From: Betaproteobacteria bacterium
Lineage (GTDB): Bacteria; Pseudomonadota; Gammaproteobacteria; Burkholderiales; SG8-39
Direction of reading: 5' to 3'
DNA: 7,245 nt
NCBI GenBank assembly: GCA_029858545.1
Contig: JAOUFA010000181.1
Location: forward strand, 1-7,245
In this document: positions 1-5,953 of the stretch, one piece after another
Layout of the letters: every line of letters starts with the position of its first letter
How positions within the stretch are numbered: position 1 is the first letter of the stretch
Program-made: the position numbers and the translations under genes
The notes under the pieces: model-generated
Seen by the model: the letters and a program-made list of their open reading frames with translations, nothing else
Told to the model about the DNA's origin: nothing
The model's database searches: none

Positions 1-11
1 ACGCTGAAAAC

Positions 12-18
12 GAGGAGA
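12..18 (+). promoter_or_regulatory. Shine-Dalgarno site of the DUF6494 gene
   Basis: The bases GAGGAGA contain AGGAG and end four bases before the ATG at 23. This is the clearest ribosome binding site at any gene start in the window and it fixes the start of the small first gene. Any promoter lies upstream of the window. Confidence 0.75.
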
Positions 19-22
19 ATAC

Positions 23-229
23 ATGGACCAGGAAACGTTCAATCTCAGCATCCGCAAGTTCCTCAAGATGGTTGGCGTCAATTCGCAGCGCGAAATCGAG
101 CAGGCGGTGCAGAAAGCGCTCGACGGAGGAATATTGAAGGGCAATGAGTCGCTTGCCGCGAAAGTGATCCTTGAGATTCCGTCACTGGGAGTGAAGGTGC
201 CGTTCGACGGCGAGATCAAGCTGCAATAA
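23..229 (+). CDS. DUF6494 family small protein
   Basis: A 68-residue soluble, mixed-charge protein with no signal peptide, membrane segment or Cys/His metal motif. The N-terminal half, with NLSIRKFLKMVGV at residues 7-19 and REIEQAVQKAL at 23-33, looks helical. The C-terminal half, with KVILEIPSLGVKVPFDGEI, looks like short beta strands. The start, the length and the motif 'FKxVGVxSQREIEQAV'-like pattern match my memory of the DUF6494 family, whose function is unknown. A strong Shine-Dalgarno site precedes the ATG, so it is a real gene and not a chance frame. The stop codon is 16 bases before the ATG of the D-lactate dehydrogenase gene, so the two are probably co-transcribed. A role as an accessory or regulatory partner of that enzyme is only inference from position. 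No paralogue is visible in the window. Confidence 0.85.
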   Translation: MDQETFNLSIRKFLKMVGVNSQREIEQAVQKALDGGILKGNESLAAKVILEIPSLGVKVPFDGEIKLQ

Positions 230-245
230 CACGGGGCGCACGTTT

Positions 246-1634
246 ATGAACACAGCCAGAGATTTCAATCCAACGGTATTCGCCGAGCTGAAGGCATTGC
301 TCGGCGAGCGCGCCACCACGTCTACGGCGATCCGCGAGCATCACGGCAAGGATGAGTCCTACCTGCCCGACGCGCCGCCCGACGCGGTCGTATTTCCGCG
401 CAGCACCGAGGAAGTGCGCGACGTCGTCGGCATCTGCCGCAGGCATCGCGTCCCGATGATCCCGTACGGCGCGGGGACCTCTCTCGAAGGCCACGTGCTC
501 GCGATCCGGGGCGGCGTATGCATCGACCTGTCGCAGATGAACCAGGTGCTGGTGGTGCATGAGGATGATCTTGATGCGACCGTGCAGGCCGGCGTCACGC
601 GCGAACAGCTGAACGAGCACATCCGCCACTCGGGACTCTTCTTTCCCGTCGACCCGGGCGCCGATGCCACGCTCGGAGGCATGAGCGCGACGCGCGCTTC
701 GGGAACCAACGCGGTGCGCTACGGCACGATGCGCGAGAACGTGCTGTCGCTGAAAGTGGTGCTCGCAGACGGCCGAATCATCCAGACCGCGCACCGCGCC
801 AGGAAGTCGGCCGCCGGCTACGACCTGACGCGACTGTTCGTCGGCTCGGAGGGCACGCTCGGCATCATTACCGAAGTGACGGTTCGCCTCTATCCGATGC
901 TGGAGGCGATGTCGGCGGCGGTGTGCGCTTTCGACTCGGTGGACGGTTGCACACAAACCGTGATTCAGACCATCCAAATGGGCGTACCGATCGCGCGCTG
1001 CGACATCGTGTGCGAAAAGACGATCGACGCGATCAACCGCTACAAGAAGACCAGCTACCGGGTCGCGCCGACCCTGTTCTTCGAATTCCACGGTTCACAG
1101 GCGAGCGTCATTGAACAGGCGGAAACGGTGCAGTCGATCGCCAAGGAGCACGGCGGCAAGGACTTCGTCTGGGCCACCAAACCCGAGGAGCGTCGTCAGC
1201 TCTGGGAGGCGCGTCATCAGGCCTACTTCGCCTGCCTGCAGCTCAGGCCGGGCGCGCGCGCCATTTCCACCGACGTCTGCGTGCCGATCTCACGACTGGC
1301 CGAGTGCGTGCGCGAGTCGGTGGAGGACGTGAAGGATTTCATCGTTCCAGTGCCGCTCCTCGGTCACGTCGGAGACGGCAACTTTCATCTCGTGTTCCTG
1401 GTCGATCCGGCGAAGCCCGAGGAGACGGAACTCGCCAAGCAGTTCAACAAGCGCCTGGTCGAACGCGCGCTGCGCATGGAAGGCAGTTGCACCGGCGAGC
1501 ATGGCATCGGTGTCGGCAAACAGGACTCGCTGCGCAGGGAGTTCGGCGAAGACGTGATCGGCGTAATGCGCAGTATCAAGAGGATGTTCGATCCGGACAA
1601 CCTGATGAATCCGGGCAAGGTGGTGCCGGAGTAG
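246..1634 (+). CDS. FAD-binding D-lactate dehydrogenase (cytochrome), LDHD type
   Basis: A 462-residue flavoprotein expected to oxidise D-lactate (or a related D-2-hydroxyacid) to the 2-oxoacid, passing electrons to cytochrome c or the quinone pool. Residues about 40-220 form the PCMH-type FAD-binding domain: PYGAGTSLEGH at 73-83 is the pyrophosphate loop and DPGADATLGG begins at 137. Residues about 220-460 form the FAD-linked oxidase C-terminal domain. H374 and H381 (GHVGDGNFH) plus E418 (GEHGIGVGK) match the metal and substrate ligands known from D-2-hydroxyglutarate and D-lactate dehydrogenases. It ends with the usual LMNPGKV. Length is close to that of human LDHD, and runs such as ASGTNAVRYGTMR and STDVCVPISRL resemble it closely. 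No GlcE or GlcF subunit gene follows, which argues against a GlcD subunit of glycolate oxidase. Substrate is inferred; glycolate or 2-hydroxyglutarate remain possible. The ribosome binding site is weak (GGGG around 233), so translation may depend on the upstream small gene. Confidence 0.9.
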   Translation: MNTARDFNPTVFAELKALLGERATTSTAIREHHGKDESYLPDAPPDAVVFPRSTEEVRDVVGICRRHRVPMIPYGAGTSLEGHVLAIRGGVCIDLSQMNQVLVVHEDDLDATVQAGVTREQLNEHIRHSGLFFPVDPGADATLGGMSATRASGTNAVRYGTMRENVLSLKVVLADGRIIQTAHRARKSAAGYDLTRLFVGSEGTLGIITEVTVRLYPMLEAMSAAVCAFDSVDGCTQTVIQTIQMGVPIARCDIVCEKTIDAINRYKKTSYRVAPTLFFEFHGSQASVIEQAETVQSIAKEHGGKDFVWATKPEERRQLWEARHQAYFACLQLRPGARAISTDVCVPISRLAECVRESVEDVKDFIVPVPLLGHVGDGNFHLVFLVDPAKPEETELAKQFNKRLVERALRMEGSCTGEHGIGVGKQDSLRREFGEDVIGVMRSIKRMFDPDNLMNPGKVVPE

Positions 1635-1641
1635 GAGGCGA

Positions 1642-1667
1642 CCCGGGCACTGCGGCACCGGCCCGGG
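1642..1667. terminator. Possible terminator hairpin in convergent gap
   Basis: A perfect 7-bp inverted repeat, CCCGGGC at 1642-1648 and GCCCGGG at 1661-1667, with a 12-base loop. It begins eight bases after the D-lactate dehydrogenase stop codon. No clear T-run follows on the plus strand, so intrinsic termination is uncertain. Confidence 0.3.
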
Positions 1668-1706
1668 CGCATCGCCGGTTTGGGGAGACCTAGAAATACC
1701 CCGACA

Positions 1707-1728
1707 ACCGCCGCGGCGCAACGGCGGT
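1707..1728. terminator. Possible orn terminator hairpin
   Basis: A perfect 7-bp inverted repeat, ACCGCCG at 1707-1713 and CGGCGGT at 1722-1728, with an 8-base loop. It lies about 30 bases past the orn stop codon in the direction of orn transcription. On that strand the hairpin is followed a few bases later by a short TATTT stretch, a weak terminator tail. Together with the hairpin at 1642-1667 it could separate the two convergent transcripts. Confidence 0.35.
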
Positions 1729-1759
1729 ACCGGCAAGATCCGCCGAGGGGATTGCGGCA

Positions 1760-2305
1760 CTAGATAGTCATCACCGTGCGCCGGAAGTACTTCAACTCCT
1801 CGATCGACTCCAAGACGTCTGCCAGCGCCTCGTGCTTGCTTTGCTTGACGAATCCCTTGGCGAGCTCGGGCTTCCAGCGCTTGACCAGTTCCTTGAGCGT
1901 GCTGACGTCGAGATTCCGGTAGTGGAAGTAGCCCTCGAGCGCTGGCATCGAGCGGGCAAGGAAGCGCCGGTCCTGGCATACCGAGTTGCCGCACATCGGT
2001 GAGACCTTGGCCGGAACGTGCTCGGCGAGAAAGGCGAGCGAGCGCCGCTCCGCCTCGGCCTCGTCGAGCTGCGAAGCTCGCACGCGGTCGAGCAGTCCCG
2101 AGCGGCGATGCGCACTCTGGTTCCAGGAATCCATCGCATCGAGAGTCGCATCGGCCTGGTGCACCGCCAACACCGGCCCTTCGGCGATCACATTGAGCGC
2201 CGCGTCGGTGACCACCAGCGCGATTTCAATGATCCGATCGGAGTCGGGCGCAAGCCCGGTCATTTCCATATCTATCCAGATGAGGTTGTTCTGGTCTTGT
2301 GCCAC
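1760..2305 (-). CDS. orn: Oligoribonuclease (3'-to-5' exoribonuclease)
   Basis: A 181-residue cytoplasmic DEDDh exonuclease that degrades RNA fragments of about two to five nucleotides to mononucleotides. In several bacteria it also clears pGpG, the breakdown product of cyclic di-GMP. All five catalytic positions are visible: D12 and E14 in WIDMEMTGL, D112 in QDRRF, H158 and D163 in KHEALAD. The segments AEGPVLAVHQ, MCGNSVCQDRRF, YFHYRNLDVSTLKEL and RRWKPE-like KRWKPE are typical of the family. Length equals that of the well-studied enterobacterial enzyme, so the gene is intact. The start is GTG, preceded by an imperfect Shine-Dalgarno sequence (GAAGAG at 2309-2314, minus strand); the next in-frame Met is residue 13, inside the active site, so GTG is the only sensible start. 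It diverges from the M48 protease gene and converges with the D-lactate dehydrogenase gene. Confidence 0.97.
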   Translation of the reverse strand: MAQDQNNLIWIDMEMTGLAPDSDRIIEIALVVTDAALNVIAEGPVLAVHQADATLDAMDSWNQSAHRRSGLLDRVRASQLDEAEAERRSLAFLAEHVPAKVSPMCGNSVCQDRRFLARSMPALEGYFHYRNLDVSTLKELVKRWKPELAKGFVKQSKHEALADVLESIEELKYFRRTVMTI

Positions 2306-2416
2306 GAGCTCTTCTTTATGAATTGGCGAAGTCGGGGTATTCTCTCACAGCGGCATGTACGAATTCGCCGTAGGCGCTGCCGCTTCGCAAGCATGGGGAA
2401 TAGGCCCCTCCGGCTG

Positions 2417-3685
2417 ATGGATTTCCGTGACGTGACCGATACGCTATTCACCTGGATCTTCGTCGGGGCCCTCGTGGCCTCGACCTGCCTGCGTCTGTGG
2501 CTCGCCCGGCGCCAGATCGTGCATGTACGGGCGCATCGTGATGCCGTTCCGCACGACTTTGCGGAAGTGATTTCGCTCAGCGCGCACCAGAAGGCGGCCG
2601 ACTATACAGTGGAGAAATCGCGTCTCGGCGCACTCGACTTGCTGATCGATGCGGGGATTCTGCTCATCCTTACTCTGGGTGGCCTGCTGCAGTGGATTTC
2701 AGACCAGTGGGAACAGGTCTTCGCACCATCGGGCATCGCCCATGGCGTGGCGCTGATCATAAGCGTGACGCTGCTGCTCAGCGCACTCGACCTCCCCACT
2801 TCGCTTTACCGAACTTTCGTCGTCGAGGCGCGTTTTGGCTTCAACCGGATGACCTGGTCTCTGTTTGTCGCCGATCTCGCGCGCCAGGGTCTGGTTGGCG
2901 CCATTCTCGGAGTGCCGCTGGTCGTACTGGTGCTTTGGCTGATGGCGGCGATGGGCGAACTATGGTGGCTGTACGTCTGGGGCGCATGGACGATATTTAA
3001 TCTTCTGATGCTGGTCGCATATCCGACGCTGATCGCGCCGCTGTTCAACAAGTTCACTCCCCTCGAGGATGCCGAACTCGCGCAGCGCGTCGACGCGCTT
3101 CTAGCGCGTTGCGGTTTTCGCTCCAAGGGACTGTATGTGATGGACGGGTCCAGGCGCTCCAGCCACGGCAACGCCTACTTCACCGGTTTCGGCACGGCCA
3201 AGCGCATCGTATTTTTCGATACGCTGCTCGCGCGCCTCGCGCCGCGCGAGATCGAGGCGGTGCTGGCGCACGAACTCGGTCATTTCAATCGCCACCATGT
3301 CTGGAAGCGCATCGGTTTGCTGTTTTCGTTTTCCGCCGTGCTGTTGTGGGCACTCGGCCAACTGATCGATCAGTCCTGGTTCTACGGCGGTCTGGGGGTG
3401 CAAACACAATCGACCGCATCGGCCTTGCTCCTGTTCGTGCTCGTTTCCGGAGCATTCACTTTCTTCCTGCAGCCGATCGCCAGCCTGTATTCACGCAAGC
3501 ATGAGTACGAGGCGGACGCCTATGCGGCCAGATTTTCGAGCGAGGGATCGCTGGTCAAGGCACTCGTGAAGCTCTATCAGGACAACGCCTCGACGCTCAC
3601 CCCCGACCCGCTTTACTCGGCGTTCTACGATTCGCACCCCCCCGCCGCGGCGCGCGTCGCTCGGCTGCACGGGGCTGCGGCCTGA
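2417..3685 (+). CDS. M48 family (Ste24/CAAX prenyl protease 1-like) membrane metallopeptidase
   Basis: A 422-residue inner-membrane zinc protease. HELGH at 285-289 supplies the two zinc histidines and catalytic Glu286; E363 in KHEYEAD is the expected third ligand. SHGNAYFTGFG at 249-259 and YDSHPPAAAR at 404-413 are conserved family segments. About seven hydrophobic segments can be seen, near residues 9-29, 72-93, 106-126, 155-178, 186-206, 297-317 and 335-355, as in Ste24 proteases. Bacterial members probably act in membrane protein quality control, since bacteria lack CAAX processing; the substrate here is unknown. The frame stays open upstream to 2018, but that part is antisense to orn. 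I chose the ATG at 2417 because the hydrophobic N-terminus starts directly after it; ATG 2393, adding eight residues, is possible. Neither has a good Shine-Dalgarno sequence. It heads a tight cluster: the next gene starts 11 bases after its stop. Confidence 0.93.
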   Translation: MDFRDVTDTLFTWIFVGALVASTCLRLWLARRQIVHVRAHRDAVPHDFAEVISLSAHQKAADYTVEKSRLGALDLLIDAGILLILTLGGLLQWISDQWEQVFAPSGIAHGVALIISVTLLLSALDLPTSLYRTFVVEARFGFNRMTWSLFVADLARQGLVGAILGVPLVVLVLWLMAAMGELWWLYVWGAWTIFNLLMLVAYPTLIAPLFNKFTPLEDAELAQRVDALLARCGFRSKGLYVMDGSRRSSHGNAYFTGFGTAKRIVFFDTLLARLAPREIEAVLAHELGHFNRHHVWKRIGLLFSFSAVLLWALGQLIDQSWFYGGLGVQTQSTASALLLFVLVSGAFTFFLQPIASLYSRKHEYEADAYAARFSSEGSLVKALVKLYQDNASTLTPDPLYSAFYDSHPPAAARVARLHGAAA

Positions 3686-3696
3686 TCCCGGCGCTG

Positions 3697-4029
3697 ATGA
3701 CGGACGACCTTACCCGGCGTCGCTGTACCCCCTGCGAAGGAGGTATCGCCCCCCTCACCGCGGAACAGATACGGCCGATGCTCGCCGGTTTGCGTGGCTG
3801 GACCCTCAGCGAGGGCAAGCTCATCAAGCTTTTCCCGTTCGCCAATTACTATCAAACGATGGCTTTCGTGAACGCACTGGCCTGGCTGTCGCACCGCGAG
3901 GACCATCATCCGATGCTGACGGTCGGCTATAACAGCTGCCGCGTGGAATACTGGACGCACGCCATCGACGGTCTTTCGGAGAACGACTTCATCTGCGCCG
4001 CGAAATGCGACGCGCTTTTCGATCTCTAG
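3697..4029 (+). CDS. phhB: Pterin-4a-carbinolamine dehydratase
   Basis: A 110-residue cytoplasmic enzyme of the PCD/DCoH family, which dehydrates 4a-hydroxytetrahydrobiopterin-type carbinolamines so that the pterin cofactor of aromatic amino acid hydroxylases can be recycled. The signature is complete: E68-D-H70-H71-P72 followed by W86, H88 and D97 (EDHHP, YWTHAIDGLSENDF). The N-terminal CTPCEGG segment (10-16), with two Cys, is common in bacterial members. Length is normal. The start ATG lies 11 bases after the protease stop and has no clear ribosome binding site, so it is probably translated by coupling; the GTPase gene starts one base after its stop. No phenylalanine hydroxylase gene (phhA) is in the window, so the cofactor partner is unknown; a role in molybdopterin or another pterin pathway is possible. 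The symbol phhB is used by family homology only. Confidence 0.93.
   Translation: MTDDLTRRRCTPCEGGIAPLTAEQIRPMLAGLRGWTLSEGKLIKLFPFANYYQTMAFVNALAWLSHREDHHPMLTVGYNSCRVEYWTHAIDGLSENDFICAAKCDALFDL
3737..3744 (+). other. Internal anti-SD-complementary octamer
   Basis: AAGGAGGT inside phhB is a perfect match to the 16S anti-Shine-Dalgarno sequence and encodes part of CEGG. No ATG, GTG or TTG follows within 15 bases, so it does not appear to start a gene. It might cause ribosome pausing. Confidence 0.4.
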
Positions 4030-4030
4030 C

Positions 4031-4912
4031 GTGGCGCTGTCCGGGGACGGCGGTACGGTCGAGGCGGCCTTCGGTCGCGAGGCACTGGTACGCAGCCACG
4101 ACGGAGTACTTCTGCGCGCCTCGGCTCGCAATCGCCGCGTTCAGGCGGTGTGTGGCGACCGCGTCATGCTCTCGGCCATTCAGGGCGACCAGGCGGTCAT
4201 CGATTCGGTCGAACCTCGCCGCAGCGAGTTCGCGCGCGCGAGCGAGCACCGCGTCAAGGTGATCGCGGCAAACCTGACCCAAGTCGTGATTCTGGTGGCT
4301 TGCGAGCCGAGCTTTGATGACGAGTTGGTTTGCAGATTGCTGATTGCTGCCGAACGCTCCAGGCTCGCCGCATTGGTTGTTCTCAACAAGGTGGATCTCG
4401 TCGATCGATACGAGGAGGCGCGCGGCAAGCTGGCGGCCTTTTCCGGCATCGGCTATTCCTGCGTGGAACTGTCCGCAAAGTTCGACGCTTCGCCGCTGAG
4501 GCCGCACCTGACCGGCCAGCGCAGCCTGCTGGTCGGGCAGTCGGGCATGGGCAAGTCGACGCTTCTGAAGTCGCTGGTTCCGGACGCTGAGGTGCGGACC
4601 AGGGAGATTTCGCGACACCTCGATGCAGGCCGTCATTCGACCACTGCGTGCAGGCTGTATGCGCTCGATAACGATAGCGAGGTGGTCGATTCGCCCGGTA
4701 TCGCGGAGTTCGGACTGTCGGGAATCCGGGTGCGCGACCTGGCGGGGGCATTCCCCGAATTTGCGGTGCACGCCGCGCGCTGCAAGTTCCATGACTGCCG
4801 CCACCAGAGCGAGCCCGCGTGCGCGGTGCGCGCCGCGGCGGAGCAGGGCCAGATTCATCCGCGTCGCTTCGCGCTATACCGGCGTATCGCGCATCTCGAG
4901 GGAGCAACCTAA
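4031..4912 (+). CDS. rsgA: Ribosome small subunit-dependent GTPase A
   Basis: A 293-residue circularly permuted GTPase (YjeQ/YloQ) that binds the 30S subunit late in assembly, checks the decoding site and helps release RbfA. The order of motifs is diagnostic: an N-terminal OB-fold (about 1-80), then G4 NKVD at 119-122, G5 SAK at 148-150, G1 P-loop GQSGMGKST at 169-177, switch region with GRHSTT at 200-205, and G3 DSPG at 220-223. The C-terminal zinc finger has C251, C256, H258 and C264 (CKFHDCRHQSEPAC). Length is near the usual 290-350, with a short N-terminus. The start is GTG one base after the phhB stop, with no own ribosome binding site, so translation is probably coupled. It is the last gene of the protease-phhB-rsgA cluster and converges with the CobD-like gene 60 bases downstream. 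Confidence 0.97.
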   Translation: MALSGDGGTVEAAFGREALVRSHDGVLLRASARNRRVQAVCGDRVMLSAIQGDQAVIDSVEPRRSEFARASEHRVKVIAANLTQVVILVACEPSFDDELVCRLLIAAERSRLAALVVLNKVDLVDRYEEARGKLAAFSGIGYSCVELSAKFDASPLRPHLTGQRSLLVGQSGMGKSTLLKSLVPDAEVRTREISRHLDAGRHSTTACRLYALDNDSEVVDSPGIAEFGLSGIRVRDLAGAFPEFAVHAARCKFHDCRHQSEPACAVRAAAEQGQIHPRRFALYRRIAHLEGAT

Positions 4913-4971
4913 GCGCGCCATGCCGTCGGGCAAACCGGCAAGGCGGAAGTGAAGCGGGGCAATCAACCGAT

Positions 4972-5880
4972 TCAGGCAACCCAGCGCGCGCCGGTCAAGA
5001 CGACCAGCACGAACACCCAGAGCACCAACGCACGCCAGACCAGGCCGACGGTACTATCGAGGTGTGAGCGATCGGCGACCTCGCCCAGGCCAAGGTCAGG
5101 ACGGACTTCGGCGCCCTCCACCTGCCGCACCGAACCGCCCAGGTGCACTCCCAGCGCCCCCGCGCCTGCGGAGAGCACGATCCCGGCATTGGGATCCGAC
5201 CAGGCCCTCGCCTGGCTGCGCCAGCAATAGATCGCGTCTTCGAAGTCACCCACTACGGCAAATGCAACCCCGGTCAGGCGCACCGCCGGCCATTCGAGGA
5301 GTGCGAATGCCTGCCGTGCGAGGCGGCCAAACGCGCCCATTCCCGACCAGCGCGCGTGCAGATAGGCCGCAAGTCGATACAGAATCGCACCGCTCGGACC
5401 CGGCAACACGAGGTACCACAGCAGTACACCGAACACATGCCGGTGCGAGGCAAGCAAGGCCTGCTCGATGGCGAGCCCGATCACCTCTTCGCGGCTGCGT
5501 GCGACCGGCGACTCCATGCGCCATTGGGCAATCAGGTCGCACGCGCGGTCGAGGTCGCCCGCATCGAGCGCGATCTTGATGTCGGTGAAATAGTGGCTGG
5601 ATTGGCGAAATCCCAGAGTGAAGTAAAGGGCCGCGACGTCGAACGCGAGCGAGAACAGCAGCCCCATGCGCGTGAACAGCGCATGCGCCAGAATTGCGCC
5701 GCATACGGCCGGGAGCACCGCCACCATCCACGCGACATTGCCCTGGCGCGCCTCGCCGGCATTGAAGCTGCGCTCGAGCCATGCGGCCCAGCCGGCGAGG
5801 AGCGCAAGGTAAAACCTGCGATCGCCGAGCGGGCGCCATTGTTCGATGAGAAGTGCGGCAACGATTGCGAGTACGCTCAT
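4972..5880 (-). CDS. CobD/CbiB family membrane protein, probably not a canonical cobinamide-phosphate synthase
   Basis: A 302-residue inner-membrane protein with hydrophobic segments near residues 1-13, 50-69, 72-91, 148-172 and 281-298. It resembles CobD/CbiB (adenosylcobinamide-phosphate synthase) and more loosely AmpE. The clearest link is C-terminal: SAGAGALGVHLGG at 237-249, followed by RPDLGLGEVADRSHL. ALDAGDLDRA at 104-113, LPGPSGAILYRLAAYL at 159-174 and WPAVRLTGVAFAVVGDF at 197-213 also fit. The central enzyme motifs known from CobD (VGRDT, ES-AEN--D, NTLDSM, DD--N-iPAR) cannot be found; at those places the protein has IAQWR, EQALLASHR, AAYLHAR and LLEWPAVR. No other cobalamin gene is in the window. 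I therefore infer a divergent paralogue, of unknown function, as seen in betaproteobacteria. The ATG start has no obvious ribosome binding site. It lies downstream of the Nudix gene on the same strand, with a hairpin between. Confidence 0.8.
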   Translation of the reverse strand: MSVLAIVAALLIEQWRPLGDRRFYLALLAGWAAWLERSFNAGEARQGNVAWMVAVLPAVCGAILAHALFTRMGLLFSLAFDVAALYFTLGFRQSSHYFTDIKIALDAGDLDRACDLIAQWRMESPVARSREEVIGLAIEQALLASHRHVFGVLLWYLVLPGPSGAILYRLAAYLHARWSGMGAFGRLARQAFALLEWPAVRLTGVAFAVVGDFEDAIYCWRSQARAWSDPNAGIVLSAGAGALGVHLGGSVRQVEGAEVRPDLGLGEVADRSHLDSTVGLVWRALVLWVFVLVVLTGARWVA

Positions 5881-5923
5881 GTGCTGAGGTTAACTGTCAG
5901 AACGACGTGACGATAACACACCG

Positions 5924-5946
5924 CGTGCGGGGCGCCGCGCCCCACG
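5924..5946 (-). terminator. Hairpin after the Nudix gene
   Basis: A compact GC-rich hairpin: GGGGCG at 5929-5934 pairs with CGCCCC at 5938-5943 around a 3-base loop, and flanking CGTG/ACG can extend the stem. It begins about 8 bases past the Nudix stop codon on the minus strand. No uninterrupted T-run follows, only a GTGTGTTAT stretch, so it may be a partial terminator or an mRNA 3'-end stabiliser between the Nudix and CobD-like genes. Confidence 0.4.
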
Positions 5947-5953
5947 GCAACTC

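Noticed and set aside
216..1091. Long open frame of 291 codons on the minus strand
   Set aside because: It lies opposite the D-lactate dehydrogenase gene, is rich in Arg, Ala and His, and shows no recognisable motif. This is the usual shadow of a GC-rich coding strand.
2018..2416. In-frame extension of the protease frame by 133 residues upstream of 2417
   Set aside because: Most of it is antisense to orn, whose catalytic residues are all intact. The translated extension is Arg/Ser-rich and unlike a protein domain, while the hydrophobic start of the protease lies just after 2417.
3989..4858. Open frame of 289 codons on the minus strand
   Set aside because: It is antisense to rsgA, which has every GTPase and zinc motif. 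No motif was found in the antisense product.
4913..4971. Possible terminator between the convergent rsgA and CobD-like genes
   Set aside because: Only a 4-bp stem (GCCG/CGGC) could be found and no T-run on either strand.
5143..5910. Open frame of 255 codons on the plus strand
   Set aside because: It is opposite the CobD-like gene, has shadow-type composition (Arg, Glu, Ala) and no motif, whereas the minus frame carries clear membrane segments and family sequence.
5910..5918. Extended -10-like TGTTATCGT on the minus strand before the CobD-like gene
   Set aside because: Only four of six -10 bases match and no convincing -35 was found. Such matches are common by chance, so I do not call a promoter.
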